Shown here piece by piece: positions 1 through 7,011 of a DNA stretch of 21,821 nucleotides. Source of the DNA: JASEHD01 sp964471945 (GTDB taxonomy: Bacteria > Bacteroidota > Ignavibacteria > UBA10030 > SZUA-254); the NCBI GenBank assembly GCA_964471945.1, contig CAYYIJ010000036.1, positions 1 to 21,821 on the forward strand, read 5' to 3'. Below the pieces are notes generated by a model. The model made no database searches. It saw nothing but the letters and a program-made list of their open reading frames with translations, and had not been told where the DNA came from. Position numbers and translations under genes: made by a program. Numbering within the stretch: the first letter of the stretch is position 1; each line of letters begins with the position of its first letter.

Positions 1-575
1 GCCATGAAGTTATCAATGTATGCGGCACGCTTTGCACCATCTTTGTGGTAATAAGCATGTTCGAAAACATCGAGTGCGATCACGGGAACGCCACCCCAGA
101 TTGCACCATATTGGTGTTCATCAACAAGTATGTTAAGTAACCGGTTAGACCATAATTGGTCGAAAACTAGAAGTCCCCAACCGCTTAACTTCGCAGATAT
201 TGCTGTGGCTTTGAAATCTTCTTTCCACTTATCGAATGAACCGAATTCTTTCTCAATCGCCGAAAGAACATCAGGTCCTTTCTTTGGATCGCCATCCCCA
301 CCTAAAACTTCCCAATAAAGATCATGAAGCATCGCCCCTGAATGATTCCATGTAAACCGTCGCTTCAGCTCACCAACTTCACTGTAGTTGCCATTGGCTT
401 TAGATCGGTCGGCTGTCTCTAATCCTTTTTCTATCGTGTTCAGAGCAGTTATGTATCCTTTGTGGTGTGTATTATAATGCCAGTCCGTAGTCTCTGGGGA
501 AACAACATTCTTTAATAGATTTTTTGCTTCTTCATCTGAATACGGGCGTGGCTTGAATTTCCATTCGAATGACAT
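1..575 (-). CDS. Superoxide dismutase, Fe/Mn family (3' end cut off by window edge)
   Basis: Converts superoxide to oxygen and hydrogen peroxide using an Fe or Mn centre. The first 191 residues are visible. The four metal ligands expected for the family can be seen: His33 in HYNTHH, His84 in LHDLYW, and Asp169 and His173 in DVFEHAYY. The Trp-rich GWG stretch (132-134) and the WGG segment (160-162) are also typical. At the position usually occupied by the second-sphere Gln there appears to be His154 (DEHQY), as in archaeal enzymes such as that of Sulfolobus; the HYNTHHKGY and LHxxYW spellings also look archaeal-like. The start ATG at 573-575 follows an AGGA eight bases upstream on the minus strand. 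No signal peptide, so cytoplasmic. Only the last few residues should be missing. Metal preference (Fe, Mn or either) cannot be read from sequence. Confidence 0.95.
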   Translation of the reverse strand, partial: MSFEWKFKPRPYSDEEAKNLLKNVVSPETTDWHYNTHHKGYITALNTIEKGLETADRSKANGNYSEVGELKRRFTWNHSGAMLHDLYWEVLGGDGDPKKGPDVLSAIEKEFGSFDKWKEDFKATAISAKLSGWGLLVFDQLWSNRLLNILVDEHQYGAIWGGVPVIALDVFEHAYYHKDGAKRAAYIDNFM

Positions 576-633
576 ATTTATTCCTTCTTTTATTATTTGT
601 TGTTTTTGTTAATTAAAAATTAAATTCTTTTCT

Positions 634-647
634 GTTATTGAAATAAC
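634..647. promoter_or_regulatory. 14-bp palindrome upstream of superoxide dismutase
   Basis: GTTATTGAAATAAC is a dyad with perfect 6-bp arms and a 2-base centre, about 60 bases upstream of the dismutase start. Position and symmetry would suit an operator for a dimeric regulator, but it matches no consensus I can name with confidence. It could be chance in AT-rich DNA. Confidence 0.25.
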
Positions 648-752
648 CCCATCTAGAGTTGATGTTCGGTGTTTCATCTTACTAACTGCCATGAAAATAA
701 GAGCGAAAAACAGAGGTTATGTCCTGCGGCTATGCTCAGCACCCAGCTTTCA

Positions 753-844
753 CGTCATGCTGACATTCTTTTGGTCAGCATCTAAGCCTAGCCAATTGAG
801 GATTGCTCGGTTAAGATTCCGACCAGAAACATGTCGGAATGACG
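753..844. repeat. Double-hairpin palindromic repeat element (REP/BIME-like)
   Basis: A 92-base non-coding element bounded by CGTCAT and its inverse ATGACG. Inside are two hairpins of the same build. ATGCTGAC (757-764) pairs with GTCAGCAT (774-781) across a 9-base loop, and ATTCCGAC (816-823) pairs with GTCGGAAT (833-840), also across a 9-base loop. The middle part (783-815) is itself roughly symmetric (CTAAGCC versus GGTTAAG). Two perfect 8-bp stems with equal loops inside an inverted boundary are unlikely by chance. Sequences of this style (CGTCATgctgac ... gtcggaATGACG) are common dispersed intergenic repeats in related genomes; that it is multicopy here is inferred, since only one full copy is in the window. 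Confidence 0.6.
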
Positions 845-920
845 GGTTTGCAGTATTTTCATTCTCGGTGGTGAACGCCAGTTCATGAACGCTGATGTTA
901 CGCACAGAACTAAATAATCA

Positions 921-1033
921 TCTTTGCGAACCTTTGCGTTCTTAGCGTCTTTGCGGTTCCTCTTCATTTCCAAGAGCAATTTAGCATTTTGGTTAAACGC
1001 AGAGTCGCAGAGGACGCAAAGACCTGCGAAACT
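921..1033. repeat. Imperfect inverted repeat made of 'cgcaaag' units
   Basis: The left arm (921-960) is a run of TTTGCG-type units spaced about 8-10 bases apart. The right arm (about 991-1033) carries the inverse units (cgcagag, cgcagag, cgcaaag, gcgaaa), with roughly 30 bases of unrelated sequence between. The two arms align well as reverse complements, so the element could fold into one large imperfect hairpin. Low-complexity 'cgcaaagacgctaag' stretches of this kind are widespread between genes in environmental bacteria and are often wrongly annotated as small proteins. No coding potential is claimed. Confidence 0.6.
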
Positions 1034-1078
1034 TTTGTGATAAACCATTTTCTTGCGTAACATCAGTTACTAATATCG

Positions 1079-1414
1079 TTAAAACAATCCTAACTCCAAG
1101 CGTGCTGCTTCCGTCATTTTGCTCGGCTCCCAAGCTGGTTCCCAAACAACATTCACTTTCGCATCAATTACACCTTGAACATTTTTTATTTTTTGTTCAA
1201 TCTCAGCCGGCAGCGATTGAATCGCAGGGCAATAAGGTGAAGTTAGTGTCATGATAATTTCAACGTTACTATTATCACTTATATTGATTCCATATATCAA
1301 GCCCATCTCGTAAATATTGACAGGGATTTCAGGATCATAGCAGGTTCGTAATGCTTCGATAACCTGTTCCTTGATGATTGTTTTTTCTATCGAACCGATT
1401 TTTGTGTTGTTCAT
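1079..1414 (-). CDS. sufT: SufT-like DUF59 (MIP18 family) iron-sulfur assembly factor
   Basis: A 111-residue DUF59/MIP18-family protein thought to help load Fe-S clusters onto target proteins. The family hallmark DPEIPVN (Asp27-Pro28-Glu29) and the TSPYCPA segment with the conserved Cys62 are present. The C-terminus ends with WEPAW...RLELGLF, as is usual for stand-alone SUF-linked members. It is the last gene of the suf operon and begins five bases after the sufU stop. No transmembrane or signal segment, so cytoplasmic. The related PaaD-type proteins share this domain, but the suf context favours SufT. The symbol rests on family and context. Confidence 0.88.
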   Translation of the reverse strand: MNNTKIGSIEKTIIKEQVIEALRTCYDPEIPVNIYEMGLIYGINISDNSNVEIIMTLTSPYCPAIQSLPAEIEQKIKNVQGVIDAKVNVVWEPAWEPSKMTEAARLELGLF

Positions 1415-1419
1415 ATCGT

Positions 1420-1872
1420 TTATTCTGTTGAAACTCTATGCTCCTTTGAAGTCAAGGCAGAATGAAGAGTATGCCATGCCAGCGTTGCACACTTCACTCG
1501 TGCAGGATATTCAGAAACACCTGAGAAGGCGGCAAGTTTTCCAAGATTCTCAAAATCTTCCATCGGATCAGATTCACCTTTAACAAGTGTATGAAATTTT
1601 TTAAATAGTTCTTCAACTTCCACTATTGTCTTTCCTTTTACTGCTGCACTCATTACCGAAGTTGATGCCTTCGAAATCGCACATCCCGCACCCTCAAAAC
1701 TTATATCTTCGATAATATCATCTTTTAGCTTTACAAAAAGCGTAAAGTGATCTCCGCATAGTGGATTGTAGCCGTCAACTTTTCTGTCAGCATCTTCCAT
1801 GCGGCGGTAGTTGCGCGGACTTTTATTATGGTCGAGGATAACTTCCTGGTATAGTTCTCTGAGTGCTGTCAT
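1420..1872 (-). CDS. sufU: SufU, NifU/IscU-like sulfur-transfer protein
   Basis: A 150-residue SufU protein that accepts sulfur from SufS and passes it to the SufBCD scaffold. The three conserved Cys with Asp are visible: Cys39 and Asp41 (LCGDH), Cys64 (GAGCAIS) and Cys128 (RVKCATL). The gap between the second and third Cys is 64 residues, about 20 longer than in IscU. The IscU chaperone-binding LPPVK motif is replaced by YPARVKC. Both are marks of SufU rather than IscU; in Bacillus SufU these residues bind zinc. Its ATG overlaps the sufS stop as TAATG, which fits coupled translation with its partner enzyme. No sufE is seen in the window, consistent with SufU filling that role. Confidence 0.95.
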   Translation of the reverse strand: MTALRELYQEVILDHNKSPRNYRRMEDADRKVDGYNPLCGDHFTLFVKLKDDIIEDISFEGAGCAISKASTSVMSAAVKGKTIVEVEELFKKFHTLVKGESDPMEDFENLGKLAAFSGVSEYPARVKCATLAWHTLHSALTSKEHRVSTE

Positions 1873-3113
1873 TAACTGAATATCTTAATAACTTTGTGAA
1901 TTCCTTTAATAAGTGCATCAACTTCATCTTTTGTGTTGTAAAATGCGAACGAAGCACGAGTTGTTGCAGGCACCTCAAAACACTTCATAAGCGGCTGTGC
2001 ACAATGATGACCTGTTCGAACGGCAATACCATCGTCGTCCAAAATTGTTCCAACATCATGAGGATGAATGTTTTCTAACACAAAAGATATGATACCCGAT
2101 TTCTCCTTCGCTGTTCCAATAATTTTTAAACCTTTAATGCCTGAAAGTGCATCGGTAGCATACTGCAATAGTTCATTCTCATGTTTGATTGCTGCTTCAA
2201 AATCTATTTGGTTGATATAGTCGATTGTTGCTCCCATCCCAATTCCACCGGCTATATTCGGTGTGCCAGCTTCAAACTGATGTGGGAGGTCAGCGTAAAT
2301 TGTTTTCTCGAACGAAACCGATTTAATCATATCTCCACCACCCTGATAAGGAGGCATTGCTTCGAGGTGATTTATTTTTGCGTATAACACACCCACACCA
2401 GTAGGTCCATACATTTTGTGCCCAGAGAAAGCGTAGAAATCACAGTCCAAATCCCGGACGTCAATTCGCAAGTGTGGTGTTGCTTGTGCTCCATCTATGA
2501 GAACTGGTACACCAAATCTGTGTGCAATCTCAATCATTGTCTTTACTGGATTGATTGTGCCAAGCACATTTGAGATGTGGACTATAGAAACCATTTTTGT
2601 TTTTTCATTAAACATTTTTTCGTATTTATCGATGAAAAGATCACCCTTATCGTTGATGGGTATAACACGGATGAGAAATCCTTTTTCGTCACGAACTAAT
2701 TGCCAAGGAACAATATTTGAATGATGTTCCATAGCAGAGATAATAATTTCATCGTTTTCCTTACAATTATGTCTGGTGAAACTTTGTGCGACAAGATTTA
2801 TAGCTTCGGTTGTACCTCGCACAAAAATTATTTCCTGCCGATGAGCGGCGTTGATATGTTTTTGAATTTTATCTCGTGCAGATTCATACGACTGGGTTGC
2901 TAATTCGCTCAAGTAGTGAATGCCTCGATGGATGTTGGAATTTTCCTCCATATAATAACGATTCATTGCATCAATCACAATTTGCGGTTTCTGACTTGTT
3001 GCCGCATTATCGAGATAAACCAATGGCTTACCGCCGATATTTTGTTCCAGAATTGGGAAATCTGTCCTAATCCTCTGTAAATCGAATGGTCTGATGTTAA
3101 TTTGTGAATTCAT
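1872..3113 (-). CDS. sufS: SufS, class II cysteine desulfurase
   Basis: A PLP enzyme that takes sulfur from L-cysteine as an enzyme persulfide for cluster assembly. With the chosen start it is 413 residues. The PLP lysine is Lys233 in FSGHKMYGP and the catalytic cysteine is Cys371 in RTGHHCAQP, the class II (SufS/CsdA) arrangement. The ATG at 3111-3113 is preferred over an in-frame TTG at 3131 because it is ATG, has a GAGAA about 11 bases upstream and leaves a smaller overlap (17 bases) with the end of sufD. The TTG start would add six residues. It lies between sufD and its presumed sulfur acceptor sufU. Confidence 0.93.
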   Translation of the reverse strand: MNSQINIRPFDLQRIRTDFPILEQNIGGKPLVYLDNAATSQKPQIVIDAMNRYYMEENSNIHRGIHYLSELATQSYESARDKIQKHINAAHRQEIIFVRGTTEAINLVAQSFTRHNCKENDEIIISAMEHHSNIVPWQLVRDEKGFLIRVIPINDKGDLFIDKYEKMFNEKTKMVSIVHISNVLGTINPVKTMIEIAHRFGVPVLIDGAQATPHLRIDVRDLDCDFYAFSGHKMYGPTGVGVLYAKINHLEAMPPYQGGGDMIKSVSFEKTIYADLPHQFEAGTPNIAGGIGMGATIDYINQIDFEAAIKHENELLQYATDALSGIKGLKIIGTAKEKSGIISFVLENIHPHDVGTILDDDGIAVRTGHHCAQPLMKCFEVPATTRASFAFYNTKDEVDALIKGIHKVIKIFS

Positions 3114-4461
3114 CAGTGTAAAGTTTCTCAAATTGTCGTCCTTGCTTTAGTCGTGAATGGAGAATTAGATGTAGGTATTCTCGAATCCCTTCACAGCATA
3201 GTCTTTCAAGGATGTCGTTTGCGAATGCGTATGTTAGCAGGTCGCGTGCAATTTCTTCACTAATACCACGTGAGCGTAAATAAAACAAGGCGTCTGCGTC
3301 AAGATAACCGATAGCGGCACCGTGTGTACATTTTACATCGTCGGCAAATATTTCAAGCTGTGGTTTTGTATTCATTGCCGCATCAACCGAAAGGAGAAGT
3401 GTTTTATTTGTTTGCTTCGCATCGGTTTTCTGAGCATCTTTACGCACATAGATTTTGCCGTTGAAAACTCCCTTCGATTTTCCATCAAGAATTGCTTTAT
3501 ACATTTCATGACTTGAACAATGCGGTTTTGAATGGTCGATTGTTGTGTGATTATCAATAAGCTGTTGCCCTGTTGCTAACGACAAACCGTTTAGTTTACA
3601 TTCGGTTCCTTCCCCATCTAGAATAGACATAACATTGTTTCGGACGATTGCTCCACCAATCATTATTGAATTCTGAGCAACATTACTTCCTGAAGATTGC
3701 TTAATATATGTTGTACCGATATGATATGCTTTTGTGCTTTCGCTCTGCAGCTTCGTATGTTCGATAATGGAGTTTTCACTTGCTGCTATCTCGGTTACAG
3801 TATTGTTGAAATAGATATTATCCGAAAGATGGACGCAATGTTCAATGATTGAGACTTTACTACGCTGACCAACGATAATCAAATTTCTTGGATGAACAAC
3901 GAAGGGTGTTTGATCTTCGCTTGAAATATAGACAATGTAAATTGGTTCATCGAGGATTGTGTTATCTGGTACAATGATGGAAGCGCCATCTTGAATGAAA
4001 CTCGTATTCAACGAGGTGAAAACATTTTTATCATAATTGGAAATCTGAGCGACGTGATTCTGAATCGATTTACAATCGTTTCGGAAAGTTTCAGAAAGAC
4101 ATCCGACCTTAACATCTTTGTTGATAAGATTATTAAGGGAATAATCAGCAAAATAATATCCATTGATGAAAACTAATCGAGTTTGGGCAATGCCCTTAAT
4201 GATTACTTTGTCAATTTGTTCTTTGTTAACTGCATCTATCTTTTTGTTGAAGTATGATTTGAATTTAGTTTTTATTATTGGCTGGATATTTGTAAACCTC
4301 CACTCCTCGTCTTTGGATGTCGGGAAGCCATGCTTTGCAAATTGTTCGATCGCACTTCGACGGATTTCATGGAGAGGAGTTTTCGATTCTCCATTTAAAG
4401 TTTTTTCAAATGTCTTGAATTGCTCTATGTATTCTTTGATATTTTCAAACGATTGATTCAT
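3097..4461 (-). CDS. sufD: SufD, scaffold subunit of SufBCD
   Basis: A 454-residue SufD, the partner of SufB in the SufBC2D scaffold where Fe-S clusters are built. The N-terminal helical part contains the family motif DEEWRFTN (51-58). A beta-helix core occupies roughly residues 150-390. The helical C-terminal motif around YLRSRGISEEIARDLL (394-409) is the SufC-binding region in the family. Cys378 and His380 in KCTHGAA match the spacing of E. coli SufD Cys358/His360, the latter important for iron acquisition. Its ATG shares one base with the sufC stop (TAATG), and its 3' end overlaps sufS. Confidence 0.95.
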   Translation of the reverse strand: MNQSFENIKEYIEQFKTFEKTLNGESKTPLHEIRRSAIEQFAKHGFPTSKDEEWRFTNIQPIIKTKFKSYFNKKIDAVNKEQIDKVIIKGIAQTRLVFINGYYFADYSLNNLINKDVKVGCLSETFRNDCKSIQNHVAQISNYDKNVFTSLNTSFIQDGASIIVPDNTILDEPIYIVYISSEDQTPFVVHPRNLIIVGQRSKVSIIEHCVHLSDNIYFNNTVTEIAASENSIIEHTKLQSESTKAYHIGTTYIKQSSGSNVAQNSIMIGGAIVRNNVMSILDGEGTECKLNGLSLATGQQLIDNHTTIDHSKPHCSSHEMYKAILDGKSKGVFNGKIYVRKDAQKTDAKQTNKTLLLSVDAAMNTKPQLEIFADDVKCTHGAAIGYLDADALFYLRSRGISEEIARDLLTYAFANDILERLCCEGIREYLHLILHSRLKQGRQFEKLYTDEFTN

Positions 4462-5198
4462 TATCTCACCCAGTCATATCCTTTTACCTCAAGCTCTTGT
4501 GCGAGCTCCTTTCCACTCGATTTAACGATACATCCGTCAATGAGTACGTGAACAAAATCAGGAATAATATAATTCAACAATCTTTGATAATGTGTAACAA
4601 CGATGGCTGCGTTGTCCGGTCTTTTCAATTTATTTACACCATCTGCAACAATCCTTAATGCGTCAATATCCAGCCCTGAATCTGTTTCGTCGAGGATTGC
4701 TAACTTAGGTTCGAGGACTGCCATTTGGAAAATCTCATTTCGTTTCTTTTCTCCTCCTGAAAATCCTTCATTAACAGGGCGATTCAACAAATCTTGGTCA
4801 ATCTCAACAAGCTTCATTTTCTGTTTTATATGAGAAAGAAATTCGATCGCATCAAACTGATTGAGTCCACGATGTTTTCTGATAGCATTGAGTGCTGCTT
4901 TCAGGAAATAGGTATTGCTGACGCCCGGTATTTCGACCGGATACTGAAATGCAAGAAATATCCCTTCGCGTGCTCTTTCTTCTGGCTGCATCTCCATAAG
5001 ATTTTTCCCATCGTAAATTAATTCGCCTTTCGTAACATTATATGTTTCTCTGCCAGCGAGAACGTGAGCCAATGTACTTTTCCCTGACCCATTCGGTCCC
5101 ATGATTGCATGGATTTCACCTGCGTTAACTTTGAGATTGACACCTTTTAAAATTTCATTTCCGTTTATTGATGCATGTAAATTTTTGATCTCTAACAT
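4461..5198 (-). CDS. sufC: SufC, ABC-type ATPase of SufBCD
   Basis: A 245-residue cytoplasmic ABC ATPase that powers structural changes of the SufB-SufD scaffold. All ABC motifs are intact: Walker A GPNGSGKST (34-42), signature FSGGEKKR (146-153), Walker B LAILDETDSGLD (167-178) and the H-loop His203. The DETDSGLD spelling is typical of SufC. It is followed by sufD with one shared base and preceded by a 63-base gap after sufB, the widest gap in this operon. I see no terminator or promoter in that gap. Confidence 0.97.
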   Translation of the reverse strand: MLEIKNLHASINGNEILKGVNLKVNAGEIHAIMGPNGSGKSTLAHVLAGRETYNVTKGELIYDGKNLMEMQPEERAREGIFLAFQYPVEIPGVSNTYFLKAALNAIRKHRGLNQFDAIEFLSHIKQKMKLVEIDQDLLNRPVNEGFSGGEKKRNEIFQMAVLEPKLAILDETDSGLDIDALRIVADGVNKLKRPDNAAIVVTHYQRLLNYIIPDFVHVLIDGCIVKSSGKELAQELEVKGYDWVR

Positions 5199-5261
5199 TT
5201 ATTTATCCTTGTAATGGCTAAGTTATTTAATCATTGATGGTACAATGATTCAATGTTACAA

Positions 5262-6701
5262 TCACCCGACGCTTCCTTCCAAACTAATCCCCAGCAGCTT
5301 CTGAGCTTCTACAGCAAATTCCATTGGCAGCTCGCGGAAAACTTCTTTACAAAAACCATTCACTATCAAATTAACTGCATCTTCTGTCGAAAGCCCCCGT
5401 TGTTTGCAATAGAAGATTTGATCATCACCAATTTTCGATGTCGTAGCTTCATGCTCGACTTTTGAGGAGGTATTTTTCACTTCGATGTACGGAAAAGTAT
5501 GAGCCCCACATTTATTACCAAGTAGTAAAGAATCACATTGTGAAAAATTTCTTGCATTCGCTGCATTTTTATGAATCTTGACTAAACCTCTATATGAATT
5601 TTGTCCGAAACCAGCGGATATACCTTTCGATACAATTGTGCTTTTTGTATTCTTTCCGATATGAATCATTTTTGTACCCGTATCAGCTTGCTGATAGTTG
5701 GCAGTAACTGCAACAGAGTAAAACTCACCGATTGAATTGTTACCCTGAAGGATACAACCTGGATATTTCCATGTAATTGCCGAACCGGTTTCAACCTGTG
5801 TCCAAGAAATTTTCGAATTTATTCCTGCACACTTTCCGCGTTTCGTTACGAAATTATAAATACCACCTTTTCCTTCTTTATCACCCGGGTACCAGTTTTG
5901 AACTGTTGAATATTTTATTTGTGCATTATCCAGGGCAAGTAATTCTACAACCGCAGCATGAAGTTGGTTTTCATCTCGCATCGGAGCTGTACATCCTTCG
6001 AGGTAGCTAACGTTAGCACCTTCATCCGCAACAATCAGTGTTCGCTCGAACTGCCCTGTCTGTGCGGCGTTTATTCTGAAATAAGTTGAAAGCTCCATCG
6101 GGCAGCGGACACCTTTTGGTATGTAGCAGAACGATCCATCACTAAAAACAGCAGAATTGAGTGCTGCGAAAAAATTATCAGTTGCTGGAACAACAGACCC
6201 TAAATATTTTTTCACCAACTCTGGATGTTCCTGAACCGCTTCCGAGAAGGAACAAAAAATTATACCGAGCTCTTTTAATTTTTCCTTAAATGTTGTGGCA
6301 ACCGATACACTATCAAATACAGCATCCACAGCAATACCTGCGAACTGCTTTTGTTCTTCGAGTGGAATTCCAAGTTTCTCATAAGTTTTTAGAATCTCCG
6401 GATCAACCTCGTCAAGACTTTTTAGTTTATTTTGTTTAGGGGCTGAATAATATATGATGTCTTGATAATCGATGGGTGGATACTTCACGTTCTGCCATGT
6501 TGGCTCTACCATCGTTTGCCAGTGATGGAATGCTTTCAGCCGCCATTCGAGCAGCCATGCAGGTTCCTTCTTCTTTGCAGAAATAAACCGAATGATAGTA
6601 TCATTTAATCCGCGTGGGGCAGTTTCCGATTCAATGTCGGTAACGAATCCCCATTTGTATTCACTTTGTGCAAGTTTTTCTAATGAGTCGGTTCCGTTCA
6701 T
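5262..6701 (-). CDS. sufB: SufB, scaffold subunit of SufBCD
   Basis: A 479-residue SufB, the subunit on which the nascent Fe-S cluster forms together with SufD. The highly conserved blocks are present: YIPKGVRCPMELSTYFRIN (193-211), GCTAPMR (236-242), the beta-helix through residue ~410 with LLGNKCGAHTFPY containing the key Cys398, EHEATTSKIG (416-425) and the C-terminal FYCKQRGLSTEDA. Length is normal. Its ATG overlaps the stop of the upstream 98-residue gene as ATGA, so the two are probably translated together. Confidence 0.97.
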   Translation of the reverse strand: MNGTDSLEKLAQSEYKWGFVTDIESETAPRGLNDTIIRFISAKKKEPAWLLEWRLKAFHHWQTMVEPTWQNVKYPPIDYQDIIYYSAPKQNKLKSLDEVDPEILKTYEKLGIPLEEQKQFAGIAVDAVFDSVSVATTFKEKLKELGIIFCSFSEAVQEHPELVKKYLGSVVPATDNFFAALNSAVFSDGSFCYIPKGVRCPMELSTYFRINAAQTGQFERTLIVADEGANVSYLEGCTAPMRDENQLHAAVVELLALDNAQIKYSTVQNWYPGDKEGKGGIYNFVTKRGKCAGINSKISWTQVETGSAITWKYPGCILQGNNSIGEFYSVAVTANYQQADTGTKMIHIGKNTKSTIVSKGISAGFGQNSYRGLVKIHKNAANARNFSQCDSLLLGNKCGAHTFPYIEVKNTSSKVEHEATTSKIGDDQIFYCKQRGLSTEDAVNLIVNGFCKEVFRELPMEFAVEAQKLLGISLEGSVG

Positions 6702-6994
6702 GCTTTAGCTTTCTTCTCAATTCGTGGTAAAGCGAACTCTGGATAATTCAGCATCCATGTTTGATGATCAATCTTTGTAAAGGTTCCGTTTTGCTCGAAA
6801 GTTATCACCACTTCTTTGGCTACTTTTTCAGCAACAGGGTAACTGCCATTCAAATTATGTTCTTGAAGAAACCACATGATACCGTATTGAATATCTCTAA
6901 AAAATAAATTTGAGTTGTGGAAAACTGGAAATTTTGATTTTAAAAATCTTAAAAATGCAGCTTGATTGTTTAAAATGACGTTTATTTCTTTCAT
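6698..6994 (-). CDS. Unknown 98-residue protein inside the suf operon
   Basis: I do not recognise a family. The protein is small and basic, with an amphipathic N-terminal stretch (ILNNQAAFLRFLKSKFPVF), a central aromatic-rich segment (FFRDIQYGIMWFLQEHN, residues 31-47) and a C-terminal part with two short beta-like strands (VVITFEQ; FTKIDHQTWML) before a charged tail. It has no cysteine, no signal peptide and no transmembrane helix. The layout could fit a small winged-helix-like fold, but this is speculation. Its 3' end overlaps the sufB start by four bases (ATGA) and it lies 17 bases after iscS. Coding is supported by the coupling, the tight spacing and an ordinary amino-acid composition. 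A role in Fe-S assembly or in regulating sufB translation is inferred from position only. Confidence 0.8.
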   Translation of the reverse strand: MKEINVILNNQAAFLRFLKSKFPVFHNSNLFFRDIQYGIMWFLQEHNLNGSYPVAEKVAKEVVITFEQNGTFTKIDHQTWMLNYPEFALPRIEKKAKA

Positions 6995-7011
6995 AGATTG
7001 TTATAAATATG

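Noticed and set aside
691..888. A 65-residue open frame on the plus strand
   Set aside because: It overlaps the hairpin element, has no ribosome site and no recognisable protein features.
921..1033. CRISPR array
   Set aside because: Units are short, degenerate, 8-10 bases apart and inverted around a centre; there are no spacers of constant length and no cas genes.
788..1063. A 91-residue open frame on the minus strand
   Set aside because: It runs through both the palindromic element and the 'cgcaaag' repeat. Its NRKDAKNAKVRKD segment is just the translated repeat, a well-known false gene call.
1057..1070. GTAAC/GTTAC hairpin after the SufT-like gene as a terminator
   Set aside because: Only a 5-bp stem and no T tract on the minus strand, so I do not call it a terminator.
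3114..3131. TTG start for sufS giving 419 residues
   Set aside because: An ATG six codons later has a purine-rich site upstream and a smaller overlap with sufD; the longer form adds nothing typical of the family.
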